The position numbers and the translations under genes were made by a program. Positions 19,705-32,554 of a DNA stretch of 64,000 nucleotides are shown piece after piece. Each line of letters opens with the position of its first letter. Position 1 is the stretch's first letter. Source of the stretch: Pandoraea terrigena (lineage in GTDB: Bacteria; Pseudomonadota; Gammaproteobacteria; Burkholderiales; Burkholderiaceae); the NCBI RefSeq assembly GCF_902459705.1, contig NZ_CABPRU010000002.1, forward strand, positions 124,001-188,000, read 5' to 3'. The notes beneath the pieces are model-generated. The model made no database searches. It was not told the DNA's origin and saw only the letters and a list, made by a program, of their open reading frames with translations.

Positions 19705-21456
19705 TCAGGCGTCCTGCTGCTGTGCGTACTGAATGCGGTGCAGATGCGCGTAGAGGCCATTATGCGCCACCAGCGCCTGGTGCGAGCCCTGTTCCACGAT
19801 GCGACCGTGTTCGAGCACGACAATGCGATCCGCGCGCTCGATGGTCGAGAGGCGGTGCGCGATCACCAGCGTGGTGCGCCCTTCCATCAGGACTTCCAGC
19901 GCGGCTTGTACGTGACGCTCCGACTCAGAATCCAGTGCAGAGGTCGCTTCGTCCAGGATCAGGATCGGGGCGTCCTTGTAGATGGCGCGCGCGATCGCCA
20001 GGCGTTGGCGCTGGCCGCCCGAGAGGCGCATGCCGTTGTCGCCCACGAGCGTCTCGACACCGTCGGGCATGGCCGCGACCGCATCGGCCAGATTGGCCGC
20101 CCGCAGTGCCGCCTGCACGCGCTCGGCGTCGATCTCCTGGCCGTAGGCCACGTTCGCGGCGATGGTGTCGTTGAACAGTACGACGTCCTGGCTCACGAAC
20201 GCGATCTGACGACGCAGATCGGCCAGGCGCAGGTCCGTCAGCGCAATGTCGTCGAGCAGAATGCGGCCGCCGGTCGGATCGTAGAAGCGCGGCACCAGGT
20301 TGACCAGGGTCGTCTTGCCGCTGCCGGACGGCCCCACCAGTGCCACCATCTCTCCGGGCGCCACGTCGAGCGAAATCCGATCGAGCGTCGGACGCTCGCT
20401 CGCGCCATAGTGGAAGCTCACCTGATCGAACGTCACGCGGCCCTTGGCGCGTTCCAGTGTGCGCTCGCCGCCGGTCGGTTCGACTTCGACGTCCATGACT
20501 TCGAAGATCAACTCGGCGGCCGTCACGCCGCGCTGCAGCGGCTGGTTGACATCCATCAGGTGCTTGAGCGGAGACACGACGAGCAACAGCGCCGTGACGA
20601 AGGCCGTGAAGCCGCCCACGGTCATCTCGCCCGACGACGACTCGATCATCGCCACCGTAATGACGATGGCCAGCGCCAGCGAGGCGAGGGCCTGCGTCAC
20701 CGGCTGCGCCAGGCCGCCGGAGACCGTCACGCGCATGGCGTAACCGCGCAGCGTGCCGGTCATCTTGTCGAAGCGCGACTTTTCATACGCTTCGCCGTTG
20801 TGGATCTTCACCACCTTGTAGCCGCCCACGGCTTCTTCAACCACGTACGACAACGCGTTGGTCAGCGTCTGCTGCTCGCGGTTCAGGCGACGCAAGCGCC
20901 GGTTGATCTTGCCGACGAGCCAGCCGATGAACGGCAGAATCACGGCCACGACGAGCGTGAGGCGCCAGTTCAGGTAGAACAGATAGCCCAGCAGGCCGAC
21001 GACGGTGAGTGAATCGCGCACGAGCGTGATGAGCACCGTGGTGAGGACGCCGAGCACCTGGTTGACTTCGTAGACGAGCGCATTGATGAGCGTGCTCGTC
21101 GTCTCGCGTTGATAGAAGGCGGCCGGCGCATGCAGCAGGCGCTCGAACATGCGCACGCGCAGGTCGAGCAGCACGCGGTTGGACACCCACGAGAGCATAT
21201 AGTTGGCCGAATATTGCGCCAGCCCCCGAATGACGGCCAGACCGATCACGGCGGCGGGCACGTACCAAAGGTTCCACGGATCCTGACCCGAGAAGCCCTT
21301 GTCGAGCACCGGCTTGAGCACGGCCGGAATGGCGGCTTCGGTGCCGGCCACGAGCGCCATGGCGAGAACGGCCAGGACACCCATATGCCAATACGGCTGA
21401 AGATAGCCCAGCAGACGTCGAAGAATCGGTCCGACGGGCTTGTGCGGTGCGCTCAT
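19705..21456 (-). CDS. msbA: Lipid A export ATP-binding/permease protein
   Basis: 583 residues, an ABC half-transporter. Six membrane helices span the first 310 or so residues. The ATPase domain has Walker A GPSGSGKT at 375-382, signature LSGGQRQR at 478-485, and Walker [17 protein letters not shown]. MsbA homodimers flip lipid A-core from the inner to the outer leaflet of the inner membrane. Nearby rfb and glycosyltransferase genes support an LPS role. It is divergent from recQ (161-bp spacer). It could be another lipid or multidrug ABC exporter, but length and sequence fit MsbA. Confidence 0.92.
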   Translation of the reverse strand: MSAPHKPVGPILRRLLGYLQPYWHMGVLAVLAMALVAGTEAAIPAVLKPVLDKGFSGQDPWNLWYVPAAVIGLAVIRGLAQYSANYMLSWVSNRVLLDLRVRMFERLLHAPAAFYQRETTSTLINALVYEVNQVLGVLTTVLITLVRDSLTVVGLLGYLFYLNWRLTLVVAVILPFIGWLVGKINRRLRRLNREQQTLTNALSYVVEEAVGGYKVVKIHNGEAYEKSRFDKMTGTLRGYAMRVTVSGGLAQPVTQALASLALAIVITVAMIESSSGEMTVGGFTAFVTALLLVVSPLKHLMDVNQPLQRGVTAAELIFEVMDVEVEPTGGERTLERAKGRVTFDQVSFHYGASERPTLDRISLDVAPGEMVALVGPSGSGKTTLVNLVPRFYDPTGGRILLDDIALTDLRLADLRRQIAFVSQDVVLFNDTIAANVAYGQEIDAERVQAALRAANLADAVAAMPDGVETLVGDNGMRLSGGQRQRLAIARAIYKDAPILILDEATSALDSESERHVQAALEVLMEGRTTLVIAHRLSTIERADRIVVLEHGRIVEQGSHQALVAHNGLYAHLHRIQYAQQQDA

Positions 21457-21604
21457 GTAGGTGGGAGACGGCGGAAAACCGCTATTCTAACGTACCGGCC
21501 GGTCTTGCCGGGACACGTCCGAGCCGGACTCGGACGCCGCCGCGAAATTCGCCACGATGGCCGCTATCGGGGGCCGATGGCGCGCCGCAGCCAAGGGGAA
21601 CCGG

Positions 21605-21610
21605 TATACT
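21605..21610 (+). promoter_or_regulatory. Candidate -10 box placing the recQ mRNA start at its ATG
   Basis: TATACT (21605-21610) is a good -10 hexamer, and its downstream edge is 7 nt before the recQ ATG (21618). A transcript starting at the usual distance would begin at or next to the A of the start codon. No ribosome-binding sequence lies in the last 12 nt before the ATG. No convincing -35 is visible. Confidence 0.4.
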
Positions 21611-21617
21611 CCCGCCC

Positions 21618-23438
<1,821 letters not shown>

Positions 23439-23485
23439 TCGCCGCCCGGGTCCGAGGATCGGATGCCGCCATTTCGTGAGTCGTC

Positions 23486-24268
23486 ATGATTGAAGCCACA
23501 CCGCCCGTCTCGTCTTCACCGCGTCTGCCGCTCACGGTCACGATTCTCACGCGCAACGAGCGTCACAACATTGCCGAGTGCATTGCGTCGGTGCAATCGT
23601 TGGCGTCGCAGATCGTTGTACTGGACAACGCGAGTACGGACGGCACGACGGACATCGCTCGCGCCGCAGGCGCGGAGGTGCATGTCACCCCCGACTGGCC
23701 TGGCTTCGGTCCGCAGAAGAATCGTGCGCTGTCGCACGCGACACAGCCCTGGGTACTGTCGCTGGACGCCGATGAACGTGTTACGCCCGAACTGGCGGCC
23801 GACATTGCCGCGGCGATTGCGCAAGGCGGCCACGCGGGCTATCGCATCCCGCGTCTGTCGCAGTTCCTCGGGCACTGGGTGCGGCATTGTGGTTGGTACC
23901 CAGACTACGTGTTGCGGCTGTTTCGGCGCGACGCCGGACGCTTCTCAGACAATCTTGTGCACGAACGCGTGATCGTCGACGGCGAGATCGGTGCGCTCGC
24001 GCATCACCTGCTGCATTACAGCTATACCGAAGTTCACCAGGTTGAGGACAAGGTCCAGCGCTATGCGCGTGCAGGCGCGAAGGAGATGGCGCTGCGCGGC
24101 AAACGCGTCTCGCCGCTAAAGCCGTGGATCAATGGCGGATGGGCGTTCGTGCGCACCTATGTGCTGCGCAGAGGGTTTCTCGACGGCGCCACCGGCGCCG
24201 CGATCGCGCGGATGAATGCCCGCAGTGCCTTTCTGAAGTACGCACTGCTGCGACACGGGGAAGCCTGA
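23486..24268 (+). CDS. Family 2 glycosyltransferase, WaaE/KdtX-like (LPS core)
   Basis: 260 residues. The GT-A fold opens with LTVTILTRNERHNIAECIAS, then VVLDNASTDGT, the stretch GFGPQKNRAL and the metal-binding LSLDADERVTPE. This combination is typical of the WaaE/KdtX group, which adds a glucose to heptose I of the LPS inner core. The C-terminal half has LRRGFLDGATGAAIARMNA, also seen in the group, suggesting membrane association. It starts 47 nt after recQ. Acceptor and sugar are inferred from family only. Confidence 0.85.
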   Translation: MIEATPPVSSSPRLPLTVTILTRNERHNIAECIASVQSLASQIVVLDNASTDGTTDIARAAGAEVHVTPDWPGFGPQKNRALSHATQPWVLSLDADERVTPELAADIAAAIAQGGHAGYRIPRLSQFLGHWVRHCGWYPDYVLRLFRRDAGRFSDNLVHERVIVDGEIGALAHHLLHYSYTEVHQVEDKVQRYARAGAKEMALRGKRVSPLKPWINGGWAFVRTYVLRRGFLDGATGAAIARMNARSAFLKYALLRHGEA

Positions 24269-24310
24269 CGCACGCGCAGTACATACCGCAAATCACGAAC
24301 TGCGAAAGCG

Positions 24311-24336
24311 AAATGGACGCCGATGGCGTCCGTTTT
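24311..24336. terminator. Bidirectional terminator between convergent glycosyltransferase genes
   Basis: GGACGCC (24315-24321) pairs perfectly with GGCGTCC (24325-24331) around a GAT loop. An A-rich left flank (AAA) and a T-rich right flank (GTTTT) extend the stem and supply U tracts in both directions. It lies between the stop codons of the rightward WaaE-like gene and the leftward glycosyltransferase. Confidence 0.7.
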
Positions 24337-24356
24337 GGCTTCATCCGACGTCGGCG

Positions 24357-25208
24357 TTACTTGGCGAGCGCCCGCTTCACACGCGAGCGGAACCGTTCCC
24401 AGCGCAGCGTGCCGTCCTCAACGGGCTCGGGCAGCCGCCCATCGCTACCCGCTGGCACCGGCTTGCCACGGCGCAAGTAATAGCGGTCGAAAATGGACTG
24501 TGTCACGCCCCACTTGCGCAGGAACTGCGTGCGGCCGTCGTTCTTCACCACCTTGCCCGTGCTCTTGCACTGAAAGTGGTACACAAGACTTGCGCCAACG
24601 CCGACGAAGCGGCGCGCACCCGCCGCCCACATCTTCATCGAGAAGTCATTGTCGCTGCTCATGCCCGGGCTAAGCTCGGTGCTGTAACCACCAACGAGAA
24701 ACCACCAATCGCGGTGCACGAGCGTCGGCGGCCAGGTCGCGCCGAACCAGTCGGACTTGTGATAAGTCGGGATTGCGGCGAGCAGCCCCGTTTCGTCGAA
24801 GGTATCGACGTCGCGGCCGAAGTCCTGCACGAGCACGCACGGATTCCCCGTATCGACCGGCTCGATCATGGTGCCGGAGAGCATGAACGCCCTGTCGGGC
24901 ATGGCTTCGGCACGGTCGATCAACGCGCGATCCCAGCCGGGACAACAATACATGTCGTCGTTCAGATAGACGATGTATTTTTCACGCGCGAGTGCCGCCG
25001 CCTGATTCACGGCGTAACAGATACCGATGTTGTCCGGCGACGCCGTATGCTCGATCCCCTCGGCCCGCACCCAGTCGAGCGATCCGTCCGAGCCGTCGTT
25101 CACATGAACGATGATTTGGTGCGGATAACGCGAATTCTGGCGAATGCTGCGCACGCAAAGTTGCAGCAAGGCGAGGTTGTTCCAGGTCGGAACGATGATG
25201 GAAAACAT
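24357..25208 (-). CDS. Family 2 glycosyltransferase, function unassigned
   Basis: 283 residues. The start at 25208 (MFSIIVPTWNNLALLQLCVR) has an AAGGA site 9-13 nt upstream; the start 8 codons earlier lacks one. It has the GT-A opening, a VNDGSDGSLDWV loop, NIGICYAVNQAA and the DxD-like metal site YLNDDMYCCPGWD. The late stretch GGYSTELSPGMSSDNDFSMKM is typical of GT2 acceptor-side motifs. It is cytosolic or peripheral, with no clear membrane helix. It is possibly an LPS or O-antigen sugar transferase given the neighbours, but donor and acceptor cannot be read from sequence. The gap from dnaE is 74 nt. Confidence 0.85.
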   Translation of the reverse strand: MFSIIVPTWNNLALLQLCVRSIRQNSRYPHQIIVHVNDGSDGSLDWVRAEGIEHTASPDNIGICYAVNQAAALAREKYIVYLNDDMYCCPGWDRALIDRAEAMPDRAFMLSGTMIEPVDTGNPCVLVQDFGRDVDTFDETGLLAAIPTYHKSDWFGATWPPTLVHRDWWFLVGGYSTELSPGMSSDNDFSMKMWAAGARRFVGVGASLVYHFQCKSTGKVVKNDGRTQFLRKWGVTQSIFDRYYLRRGKPVPAGSDGRLPEPVEDGTLRWERFRSRVKRALAK

Positions 25209-25282
25209 CCGGATTTCCTTGTTGTGTCGCAAGTCGGGCGGGATCGCGCGGCGTCATGCAGCACCGCACCGCCTCGACTGCG

Positions 25283-28200
25283 TCAATAGATGACTTGCAC
25301 CGAATCGGCCGTCAGCCACTGGCGAAGCTCACCGAGCAGTTCGTCGCCCGGCTGGACCTTCCAGTCGTCGCCCAGTCGCGACTCGCATTCGGCGTCAGGA
25401 CGGCGATACACGATGTGCACCGGCAAGCCGTTCTGCTTGTCGCCCTCGCCATCGTCATTGCGTCGGCCGAAGCCACCGCCCCGCCCACCGCCGCCATTGA
25501 AGCCGCCGCCTCCCCCATGGGAACCGCCGCCGGCGCCTGCGGTTGCCGCAACGCGGTACATCGTGCAGTGCGGTTGCAGCGTGGCGCGCAGACGCGTCCA
25601 GTCGGCATTGCCGTTGAACGACAACTTGAGCGCCCGCGCAAAACGCGCCCGCGCACGGCCAAGGTCCATCAGGCTTTCCACCGTGAAGCGCAAGCCACCG
25701 GTGAAGCTGTCCGGGCGTGCGTTGCCCTGTACGATCAGCAGTTCGTCTTCCTTGAAGAGATGCTTGTTCGCCTCGAACTGCTCGTTGAAGATCGTGACTT
25801 CGAGCGTCGCCGTGCCATCGTCAAGCTGTACGATCAACATCTTGCCGCGCTGGGTCATCATCGTGCGCATGCTGGAAATCACACCGGCGACCAGCCGGTC
25901 ACGGCCCTCGGACAAATCTTTGATGCGCGTACGGACGAAACGCCGCACTTCCTCCGCATAGGCATCGAACATATGGCCCGACAGGTAGAAGCCGAGCGCC
26001 TGCTTCTCCTCCTGCAACTTGCGCTTGTCGGTCCAGGCCGGTTCGTCGGCCAGCTCCAGCGGGGCTTGCAGGCTTTCGTCACCAAGATCGAACAGGCTGA
26101 CCTGATTGGCCGCCGCGCTCGCCTGCTCGGCGGCTTCCATCGCCAATGGCACCGACGCCATCAACTGCGCACGATTGGCGTGAATACTGTCGAAAGCACC
26201 GGCGCGAATCAGCGCTTCGATGGTGCGACGGTTCACCACGCGACGATCGACACGCGCGCAGAAGTCGAACAGATCGACGAATGGCTTTCCTTCGCGTGCG
26301 CGCAGAATTTCTTCGATGGCCGACTGACCGCTCCCCTTGATCGCACCCAGGCCGTAACGCACAGTCTTCGCGTCGGCCGGCTCGAAACGGTAGGCCGAGA
26401 CATTCACGTCCGGCGGCAGCACGCCCAGGCCATTGGCACTGGTCAGGCAGTCTTCGTAGAGAATCTTGACCTTGTCCGTGTCGTCCATGGCCAAGCTCAT
26501 GTTGGCGGCCATGAATTCGGCAGGGTGGTGCGCTTTCAGCCAGGCGGTGTAATACGCCAGCAGCGCGTATGCTGCCGCGTGCGACTTGTTGAAGCCGTAG
26601 CCCGCGAATTTCTCCATCAAGTCGAAGATTTCATCAGACTTCTCACGCGTGAGGCCATTCGTCGCGGCGCCCTGCGCGAAAATCTCGCGGTGCTGAGCCA
26701 TCTCCTCGGCCTTCTTCTTGCCCATCGCGCGACGCAACAGGTCGGCGCCACCGAGCGAGTAGCCGCCGATGATCTGCGCCATCTGCATCACCTGCTCCTG
26801 GTAGACCATGATGCCGTAGGTCTCCTGGAGCACCGGCTCGACGCGCGGATCCGGGTATTCCACCTTCTCGCGGCCGTGCTTGCGGGCGCAGAAGCTCGGG
26901 ATCAGGTCCATCGGGCCCGGGCGATACAAGGCCACCAGCGCGATGATGTCCTCGAAGCGGTCCGGCTGCGCGTCCTTCAACATGCCCTGCATGCCGCGGC
27001 TTTCCAACTGGAACACTGCCACGGTGTTGGCCTTCTTCAGGATGCTGAAGGCGGCCGGGTCCGTGAGCGAGACCTGGTCGAGCGACCAGTCCGCCATCTC
27101 CGGATGCAGGCGCTTGATGTAGCGCTCGGCCCAATTCAGGATCGTCAGCGTGGTCAGACCCAAGAAGTCGAACTTCACCAGACCGACGGCTTCCACGTCG
27201 TCCTTGTCGTACTGGCTCACGACGCCGCTGGCATCTTCGCCGCCGCCCTGCGTGTATAGCGGGCAAAAATCCGTCAGCTTGCCCGGCGCGATCAACACGC
27301 CGCCCGCGTGCATGCCGACGTTACGCGTCAGGCCTTCAACGCGCTGCGCCAGTTCGATCAACTGCTTGACTTCGTCCTCGGTCTGGAAGCGCTCGGCGAG
27401 TTGCGGCTCTTCCTTGAGCGCATCGTCGATGGTGACGTGCTTGCCCGGCTTGAACGGGATCAGCTTGGAGATTCCGTCGACGAAGTTGTAGCCCAGATCG
27501 AGCACACGACCGACGTCGCGCACCGCCGCCTTGGCAGCCATCGAGCCGAAAGTCGCGATCTGCGAGACGGCGTCCGCGCCGTACTTGTCCTTCACATACT
27601 GGATGACGCGATCGCGCCCGTCCTGACAGAAGTCGATGTCGAAGTCGGGCATCGAGACGCGTTCCGGATTCAGGAAGCGCTCGAACAGCAGGTTGTACTT
27701 GAGCGGATCGAGGTCGGTGATGCCCAGCGCGTACGCGACAAGCGATCCCGCCCCCGAGCCGCGGCCTGGCCCCACCGGCACACCGTTGTTCTTCGCCCAC
27801 TGGATGAAGTCCGCCACGATCAGGAAGTAGCCGGGGAAGCCCATCTTGATGATCGTGCCGGTCTCGAAGTCGAGCCGCTTGTAATAATCGGGGCGCTGCG
27901 CGTCGCGCTCGGCCTCGTCGGGGAACAGTTGGCCGAGACGCGTCTCCAGCCCCTGCTTGGACAGATGCACGAGATAGTCGTCGAGCGACATGCCGTCCGG
28001 GGTGGGGAACAGCGGCAGCTTCGGCTTTCCGAGTTCGAGCGTCAGGTTGCAGCGCTTGGCGATCTCGACGGTATTGGCCACCGCAGAAGGCACGTCCTCG
28101 AACGCGGCGATCATGTCGTCCTGCGTGCGGAAACTCTGGTCCTGCGTGAACCGGCGCACACGGCGTGCGTTGCCCAGCATCTCGCCTTCCGAAATACACA

Positions 28201-28855
28201 CGCGCGCCTCGTGCGCGGTGAAGTCGTCGGATGTCATGAACTGGATCGGATGCGTGGCGACGACCGGCAGGCCGGCCTTCGCCGCCAGTTGTACCGCCTG
28301 CTGCACGTAAGTCTCCATGCCCGCCTGGCCGGTGCGCTGCAACTCGATGTAGAAGGCACCAGGGAAAACGCTCGCCCAGTGCTGCGCGCATTGCAGCGCC
28401 TGCTCCGGGTTGCCCGCCGCCAGCGCCGCGCCGACATCCCCCATCTGCGCCCCGGACAGCGCCAGCAGGCCGCGCGCGAGACCATCGGGACGCAGCCACG
28501 ACGATTCGATCTCTGCCCGCCCGCGCCACTGATTGCCAAGCCAGGCCTTGGAGAGCAACTGGCAAAGGTTCAGATAGCCTTCCTTGTCGCGCGCGAGCAG
28601 CAACAGCCGCGACGGCTTGTCGCGATCGACCGGATTCGTGATCCAGGCGTCGCAGCCGATGATCGGCTTGACGCCCTTGCCGCGGGCTTCCTTGTAGAAA
28701 CGAATGGCGCCGAACATGTTCGCGAGGTCGGTCAGCGCGAGCGCGCCCTGACCATCCTTGGCGGCGGCCTTGACGACGTCGTCGAGCCGCACGATGCCAT
28801 CGGCGATCGAGTATTCGGAATGGAGACGGAGGTGGACGAAGCGAGGTTCTGACAT
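25283..28855 (-). CDS. dnaE: DNA polymerase III subunit alpha
   Basis: 1190 residues, slightly longer than the E. coli protein. An N-terminal PHP domain ([15 protein letters not shown]) is followed by the palm, with catalytic D406 and D408 in PDFDIDF and D563 in VKFDFLGL. The internal beta-clamp binding site is QVSLFD at 918-923. The OB domain contains [19 protein letters not shown]. Near the C-terminus, about residues 1107-1130 form an almost pure glycine run, which is unusual and accounts for the extra length. It is the catalytic core of the replicase. The start is the ATG giving [14 protein letters not shown]. Confidence 0.97.
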   Translation of the reverse strand: MSEPRFVHLRLHSEYSIADGIVRLDDVVKAAAKDGQGALALTDLANMFGAIRFYKEARGKGVKPIIGCDAWITNPVDRDKPSRLLLLARDKEGYLNLCQLLSKAWLGNQWRGRAEIESSWLRPDGLARGLLALSGAQMGDVGAALAAGNPEQALQCAQHWASVFPGAFYIELQRTGQAGMETYVQQAVQLAAKAGLPVVATHPIQFMTSDDFTAHEARVCISEGEMLGNARRVRRFTQDQSFRTQDDMIAAFEDVPSAVANTVEIAKRCNLTLELGKPKLPLFPTPDGMSLDDYLVHLSKQGLETRLGQLFPDEAERDAQRPDYYKRLDFETGTIIKMGFPGYFLIVADFIQWAKNNGVPVGPGRGSGAGSLVAYALGITDLDPLKYNLLFERFLNPERVSMPDFDIDFCQDGRDRVIQYVKDKYGADAVSQIATFGSMAAKAAVRDVGRVLDLGYNFVDGISKLIPFKPGKHVTIDDALKEEPQLAERFQTEDEVKQLIELAQRVEGLTRNVGMHAGGVLIAPGKLTDFCPLYTQGGGEDASGVVSQYDKDDVEAVGLVKFDFLGLTTLTILNWAERYIKRLHPEMADWSLDQVSLTDPAAFSILKKANTVAVFQLESRGMQGMLKDAQPDRFEDIIALVALYRPGPMDLIPSFCARKHGREKVEYPDPRVEPVLQETYGIMVYQEQVMQMAQIIGGYSLGGADLLRRAMGKKKAEEMAQHREIFAQGAATNGLTREKSDEIFDLMEKFAGYGFNKSHAAAYALLAYYTAWLKAHHPAEFMAANMSLAMDDTDKVKILYEDCLTSANGLGVLPPDVNVSAYRFEPADAKTVRYGLGAIKGSGQSAIEEILRAREGKPFVDLFDFCARVDRRVVNRRTIEALIRAGAFDSIHANRAQLMASVPLAMEAAEQASAAANQVSLFDLGDESLQAPLELADEPAWTDKRKLQEEKQALGFYLSGHMFDAYAEEVRRFVRTRIKDLSEGRDRLVAGVISSMRTMMTQRGKMLIVQLDDGTATLEVTIFNEQFEANKHLFKEDELLIVQGNARPDSFTGGLRFTVESLMDLGRARARFARALKLSFNGNADWTRLRATLQPHCTMYRVAATAGAGGGSHGGGGGFNGGGGRGGGFGRRNDDGEGDKQNGLPVHIVYRRPDAECESRLGDDWKVQPGDELLGELRQWLTADSVQVIY

Positions 28856-29081
28856 GGGCCGTATTGTAACGCGCCGCCCCCCGATACAACGCCTTGCGTC
28901 ACGAAACCTGCCGCTTCGCTGTGCTTTTCGGATGAGACCGGGCGGGCACTCGGAATTTTTCCTCTCCGCGCCCGGGATGTCGTCCGATTCGGCGAAATCC
29001 GGGGTGAAATCAAAGTGCGTTCGGGCCGAATCGGCGATAATGGCACTTTATTGCTTCACGCTTTTGCGAAATCCCGTTGCC

Positions 29082-29972
29082 ATGTCTATCGTCAACATCG
29101 CTGCGTACAAGTTCGTCACGCTCGACGACATCGCGACCCTGCGTCCGGCCCTGCAGGCAAGCTGCCAGGCGCTCGACCTGAAGGGCACCATCCTGCTTGC
29201 GCCCGAGGGCATCAACCTGTTCCTGGCGGGCTCGCGCAAGGCCATCGACGCCTTCCTCGCCGAGCTGCGGGCCGATGGGCGGTTTGCCGACCTGGCGCTC
29301 AAGGAAAGCCTCTCCGACACCCAGCCGTTCCGCCGGATGCTGGTGCGCCCGAAGAAAGAGATCATCACGATGAAGATGCCGGTCATCAAGCCGGCAGACG
29401 GTCGTGCACCCGGCATCGATCCCGTCACGCTCAAGCGCTGGCTCGACGCCGGCCACGACGACGAAGGCCGCCCGGTGGTGATGCTCGACACGCGCAATGA
29501 CTTCGAAGTCGATGTCGGCACGTTCGACAATGCCCTCGACTATCGTCTGACCAAGTTCTCGGAGTTCCCCGATGTCGTCGCGGCACACCGCGAGGACTTC
29601 GAAGGCAAGACCATCGTGTCGTTTTGCACCGGCGGCATTCGCTGCGAGAAAGCCGCGATCTACATGCGCGACATCGGCCTCGCGCATACGTATCAGCTCG
29701 ACGGCGGCATTCTCAAATACTTCGAGGACGTTGGCGGCGCGCATTATCAGGGCGACTGCTTCGTCTTCGACTACCGCACGGCGCTGACGCCCGACCTCAC
29801 GCCGTCCACGACCAAGCAGTGCTTCGCCTGTCGTGCCGTGGTCACGGCCGAGGATCAGCGCAATCCCGCGTACGTCGAAGGCGCACAGTGTCCGGCGTGT
29901 GCTCACAGCCGCACCGACGCCGGCACGCTTGAGCAGGCCATCACTGCGCCCACGCCTGCCATCTCGGCCTGA
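29082..29972 (+). CDS. trhO: tRNA uridine 5-hydroxylase, rhodanese domain (YceA/TrhO)
   Basis: 296 residues. The start at 29082 gives [16 protein letters not shown], the family N-terminus. The acylphosphatase-like first domain contains [17 protein letters not shown]. The rhodanese domain carries the active-site loop [12 protein letters not shown] with C182. Four Cys near the C-terminus (CFACR... CPAC) suggest a metal site. TrhO hydroxylates uridine 34 of certain tRNAs using O2. gluQ, another tRNA wobble-modification gene, follows 8 nt after the stop. Confidence 0.93.
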   Translation: MSIVNIAAYKFVTLDDIATLRPALQASCQALDLKGTILLAPEGINLFLAGSRKAIDAFLAELRADGRFADLALKESLSDTQPFRRMLVRPKKEIITMKMPVIKPADGRAPGIDPVTLKRWLDAGHDDEGRPVVMLDTRNDFEVDVGTFDNALDYRLTKFSEFPDVVAAHREDFEGKTIVSFCTGGIRCEKAAIYMRDIGLAHTYQLDGGILKYFEDVGGAHYQGDCFVFDYRTALTPDLTPSTTKQCFACRAVVTAEDQRNPAYVEGAQCPACAHSRTDAGTLEQAITAPTPAISA

Positions 29973-29980
29973 GCGCGCCG

Positions 29981-30916
29981 GTGGCTCACGCTTTCGTGCA
30001 CGACGCCACGCCGCACGCCAGTCCTGAGCCACGCTATCGGGGCCGTTTCGCGCCGTCGCCGACCGGGCCGCTTCATCGAGGCTCGCTCGTCACGGCACTG
30101 GCCAGCTGGCTGGATGCACGCGCGCACGACGGCGTCTGGATCGTCCGCATGGAAGACGTGGACGAACCGCGATGTGTACCGGGGGCGGCCGAAGCCATTC
30201 TCGCGACGCTCTCGCGCCTGGGCCTGCATTCTGACGAGCCGGTTGTCTGGCAAAGCCGGCGGCACGCCCAATACGAACAAGCGCTCGCCGCGCTCACTGC
30301 ACGCGGGCTCGTTTATCCCTGCGGCTGCACGCGCCGCGAAATCGCCGATTCGCTCACTCGCGTGCACGCGCGCAACAGCACGCTCGCCTATCCGGGCACG
30401 TGCCGCCACGGCCTGCACGGCAAAACGCCACGCGCCTGGCGCTTGCGTGTGCCGGACGGCGAGGCGGCGCGCATCCGTTTCGACGATCGCTGGATGGGGC
30501 CGCAGACGCAGGATCTGGCGACGGAGGTCGGCGACTTCGTGCTCAAACGCGCCGACGGCCAGTGGGCCTACCAGTTGGCCGTGGTGGTCGACGATCAGGC
30601 GCAGGGCATGACCGATATCGTGCGCGGTGCGGATTTACTGGACTCGACGGCACGTCAGATCTATCTGCAGGCGTGCCTCGATGCCCCGACGCCGCGCTAT
30701 CTGCACGTGCCGCTGGTCCTGGCGGACGACGGCGAGAAGCTGAGCAAGCAAAATGGCGCGGCGCCGCTCGTCCTCGATACACCCGAGACAACACTCTCGG
30801 CGCTCAAGGACGCCGCGACGCATCTCGGATTACCCACGTCGCTTGCCTACGCCCCACATCGCGAAGATTTCTATGCCGCCGCGACACAGGCGTGGCGGAG
30901 TCGGCACCTGGGGTGA
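29981..30916 (+). CDS. gluQ: Glutamyl-Q tRNA(Asp) synthetase
   Basis: 311 residues, the short GluRS-like form lacking the anticodon-binding domain. It activates glutamate and attaches it to queuosine 34 of tRNA-Asp. The HIGH-like motif is HRGS (32-35) in [13 protein letters not shown], and KMSKS-like is EKLSKQ (252-257). The zinc ligands C114, C116, Y137 and C141 match the C-C-Y-C pattern of E. coli GluQ-RS. The start is a GTG at 29981; no upstream in-frame ATG exists and later ATGs lie inside the fold. It is probably co-transcribed with trhO. Confidence 0.94.
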   Translation: MAHAFVHDATPHASPEPRYRGRFAPSPTGPLHRGSLVTALASWLDARAHDGVWIVRMEDVDEPRCVPGAAEAILATLSRLGLHSDEPVVWQSRRHAQYEQALAALTARGLVYPCGCTRREIADSLTRVHARNSTLAYPGTCRHGLHGKTPRAWRLRVPDGEAARIRFDDRWMGPQTQDLATEVGDFVLKRADGQWAYQLAVVVDDQAQGMTDIVRGADLLDSTARQIYLQACLDAPTPRYLHVPLVLADDGEKLSKQNGAAPLVLDTPETTLSALKDAATHLGLPTSLAYAPHREDFYAAATQAWRSRHLG

Positions 30917-30952
30917 AACCCGTCCCCCTGACGTCTTTGGCGCGCCCCAAAA

Positions 30953-30980
30953 CAAAAAAGCCAGCGCAACCACGCTGGCT
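30953..30980 (-). terminator. Terminator for rhlE, possibly bidirectional
   Basis: AGCCAGCG (30959-30966) pairs perfectly with CGCTGGCT (30973-30980) around a 6-nt loop. Read leftward the stem is followed by TTTTTGTTTT, a strong U tract, about 70 nt after the rhlE stop. On the rightward strand only CTTT follows, so termination of gluQ is weaker. Confidence 0.8.
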
Positions 30981-31051
30981 CTTTCACCTGCATCACGCAC
31001 CTGCATCACGCCACTTCAACGCGCGAAGCGCAGGACGCCGTCAGTCGGCAC

Positions 31052-32554
31052 TCAGTGACTTGCCTTGCGCGGGAAGCCCGCAAGCAATGCGGCCACCTGA
31101 CGCTTCGGTGCCTTGTCGGGCAACCCGCCAAACGCCGTCGGCGCACCCGACGCCTGAGACGACCGGCCATCGTGTTGCGCCTCGTCCGCCGACGCTGACG
31201 TCGACGGCTCGTACGGCTTGTAGAAGAACTCATCTTCCGGCCGGACACGGCGCGGTGCGGTGCCACCGCTGCGGCTGACTCGCAGGCCCTCATGGCGGCT
31301 GTGGCGCTCGCCTCGGTCGCTGCGCTCACCGCGCTCGCTACGGTCACTGCGCTCGAAACGCTCGCCACGGTCGTCACGCGGACGGCTGCGGCGCTCCAGC
31401 ACCAACTCGCCACGCTTGAGTTCGCGCTTGATCAGCTTCTCGATTTCCACGATTTGCTTGCGCTCGTCGGGGGCGCACAGCGAAATCGCTTCGCCCGACG
31501 CGCCCGCACGGCCCGTACGGCCAATGCGATGCACATAGTCTTCCGGGTTGTACGGCAGATCGTAGTTGATCACGCCGGGCAGGTCCGAGATGTCCAGGCC
31601 GCGCGCCGCGACGTCCGTGGCCACGAGCGCCTGGATACCGCCCTGCTTGAACGCTTCGAGCGCCTGCATGCGCTCGTTCTGCGACTTGTCGCCGTGAATC
31701 GCGGCCGTTACGACGCCTTCACGCTCCAACTGGCGTGCCAGACGGCTCGCGCCGACCTTGCTATTGACGAATACGATGACCTGCTTGAGATCGCGGTCCC
31801 GCAGAATCTGCACCACGGCAGCACGCTTGTCGTCTTCATCCACTTCATAGACGACCTGCTCGACGTTGTCGGCCGTCGCATTGCGACGGGCAACTTCGAT
31901 CGTGAGCGGATTCGTAAGATAGCTCGAGGCAAGCTTCTTGATCTCGTTCGAGAACGTGGCCGAGAACAGGAGCGTCTGGCGTTGTTTCGGGAGCAAATTC
32001 AGAATGCGCTGAAGGTCGGGCAGGAAGCCCATGTCCAGCATGCGGTCAGCCTCGTCGAGCACGAGCATCTTCACCTGGCTCAGATTCACCGTCTTCTGTT
32101 CGACGTGATCGAGCAAGCGGCCCGGCGTTGCGATCAGGATCTCGACACCACGTCGCAGCGTATCCTTCTGCGGATTCATGTCGACGCCGCCGAACACCAC
32201 GGTGTTGCGCAATGGCGTATGCCCCGCGTAGGCGCGCACGTTGTCGGCAACCTGGTCGGCAAGTTCGCGCGTCGGGGTGAGAATCAGGGCGCGCACCGGG
32301 TGACGGGCGGGCGAGGCACTCGTGTTGGCATCGGGCAGCAGGCGCTGGATGATCGGCAGCGAGAAGCTGGCGGTCTTGCCCGTTCCCGTTTGCGCGGCAC
32401 CCATGACGTCACGTCCGGACAGCACCACCGGGATGGCCTGCGCCTGGATCGGCGTCGGCTGGGTGTAGCCCTGCTCGGCGATGGCCCGCAAGATGTCCGC
32501 ATGCAGCCCAAAGCTATCGAAGCCGGGGGTCGGAACAGCATTTACATCAGCCAT
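31052..32554 (-). CDS. rhlE: DEAD-box ATP-dependent RNA helicase, RhlE type
   Basis: 500 residues. The Q motif (YTQPTPIQAQAIP), Walker A AQTGTGKT (54-61), PTRELADQ, DEAD at 167-170, SATFSNEI and HRIGRTGRAG are all present. After the core, from about residue 390, comes a charged low-complexity tail rich in Asp-Arg, Gly-Glu-Arg and Ser-Arg units, then a short conserved-looking end (APKRQVAALLAGFPRK). It unwinds short RNA duplexes in ribosome maturation and RNA turnover. The spacer upstream (32555-32814) holds a good extended -10. It is monocistronic. Confidence 0.93.
   Translation of the reverse strand: MADVNAVPTPGFDSFGLHADILRAIAEQGYTQPTPIQAQAIPVVLSGRDVMGAAQTGTGKTASFSLPIIQRLLPDANTSASPARHPVRALILTPTRELADQVADNVRAYAGHTPLRNTVVFGGVDMNPQKDTLRRGVEILIATPGRLLDHVEQKTVNLSQVKMLVLDEADRMLDMGFLPDLQRILNLLPKQRQTLLFSATFSNEIKKLASSYLTNPLTIEVARRNATADNVEQVVYEVDEDDKRAAVVQILRDRDLKQVIVFVNSKVGASRLARQLEREGVVTAAIHGDKSQNERMQALEAFKQGGIQALVATDVAARGLDISDLPGVINYDLPYNPEDYVHRIGRTGRAGASGEAISLCAPDERKQIVEIEKLIKRELKRGELVLERRSRPRDDRGERFERSDRSERGERSDRGERHSRHEGLRVSRSGGTAPRRVRPEDEFFYKPYEPSTSASADEAQHDGRSSQASGAPTAFGGLPDKAPKRQVAALLAGFPRKASH

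Noticed and set aside
25256..27259. 667-codon open frame antisense to dnaE
   Set aside because: It lies fully inside dnaE on the opposite strand; dnaE has all catalytic motifs, while this frame has none.
25283..28855. Possible error-prone DnaE2 rather than replicative DnaE
   Set aside because: The protein has the PHP-type opening and an internal QVSLFD clamp site like replicative DnaE, is long (1190 residues), and lacks the imuA/imuB neighbours typical of DnaE2.
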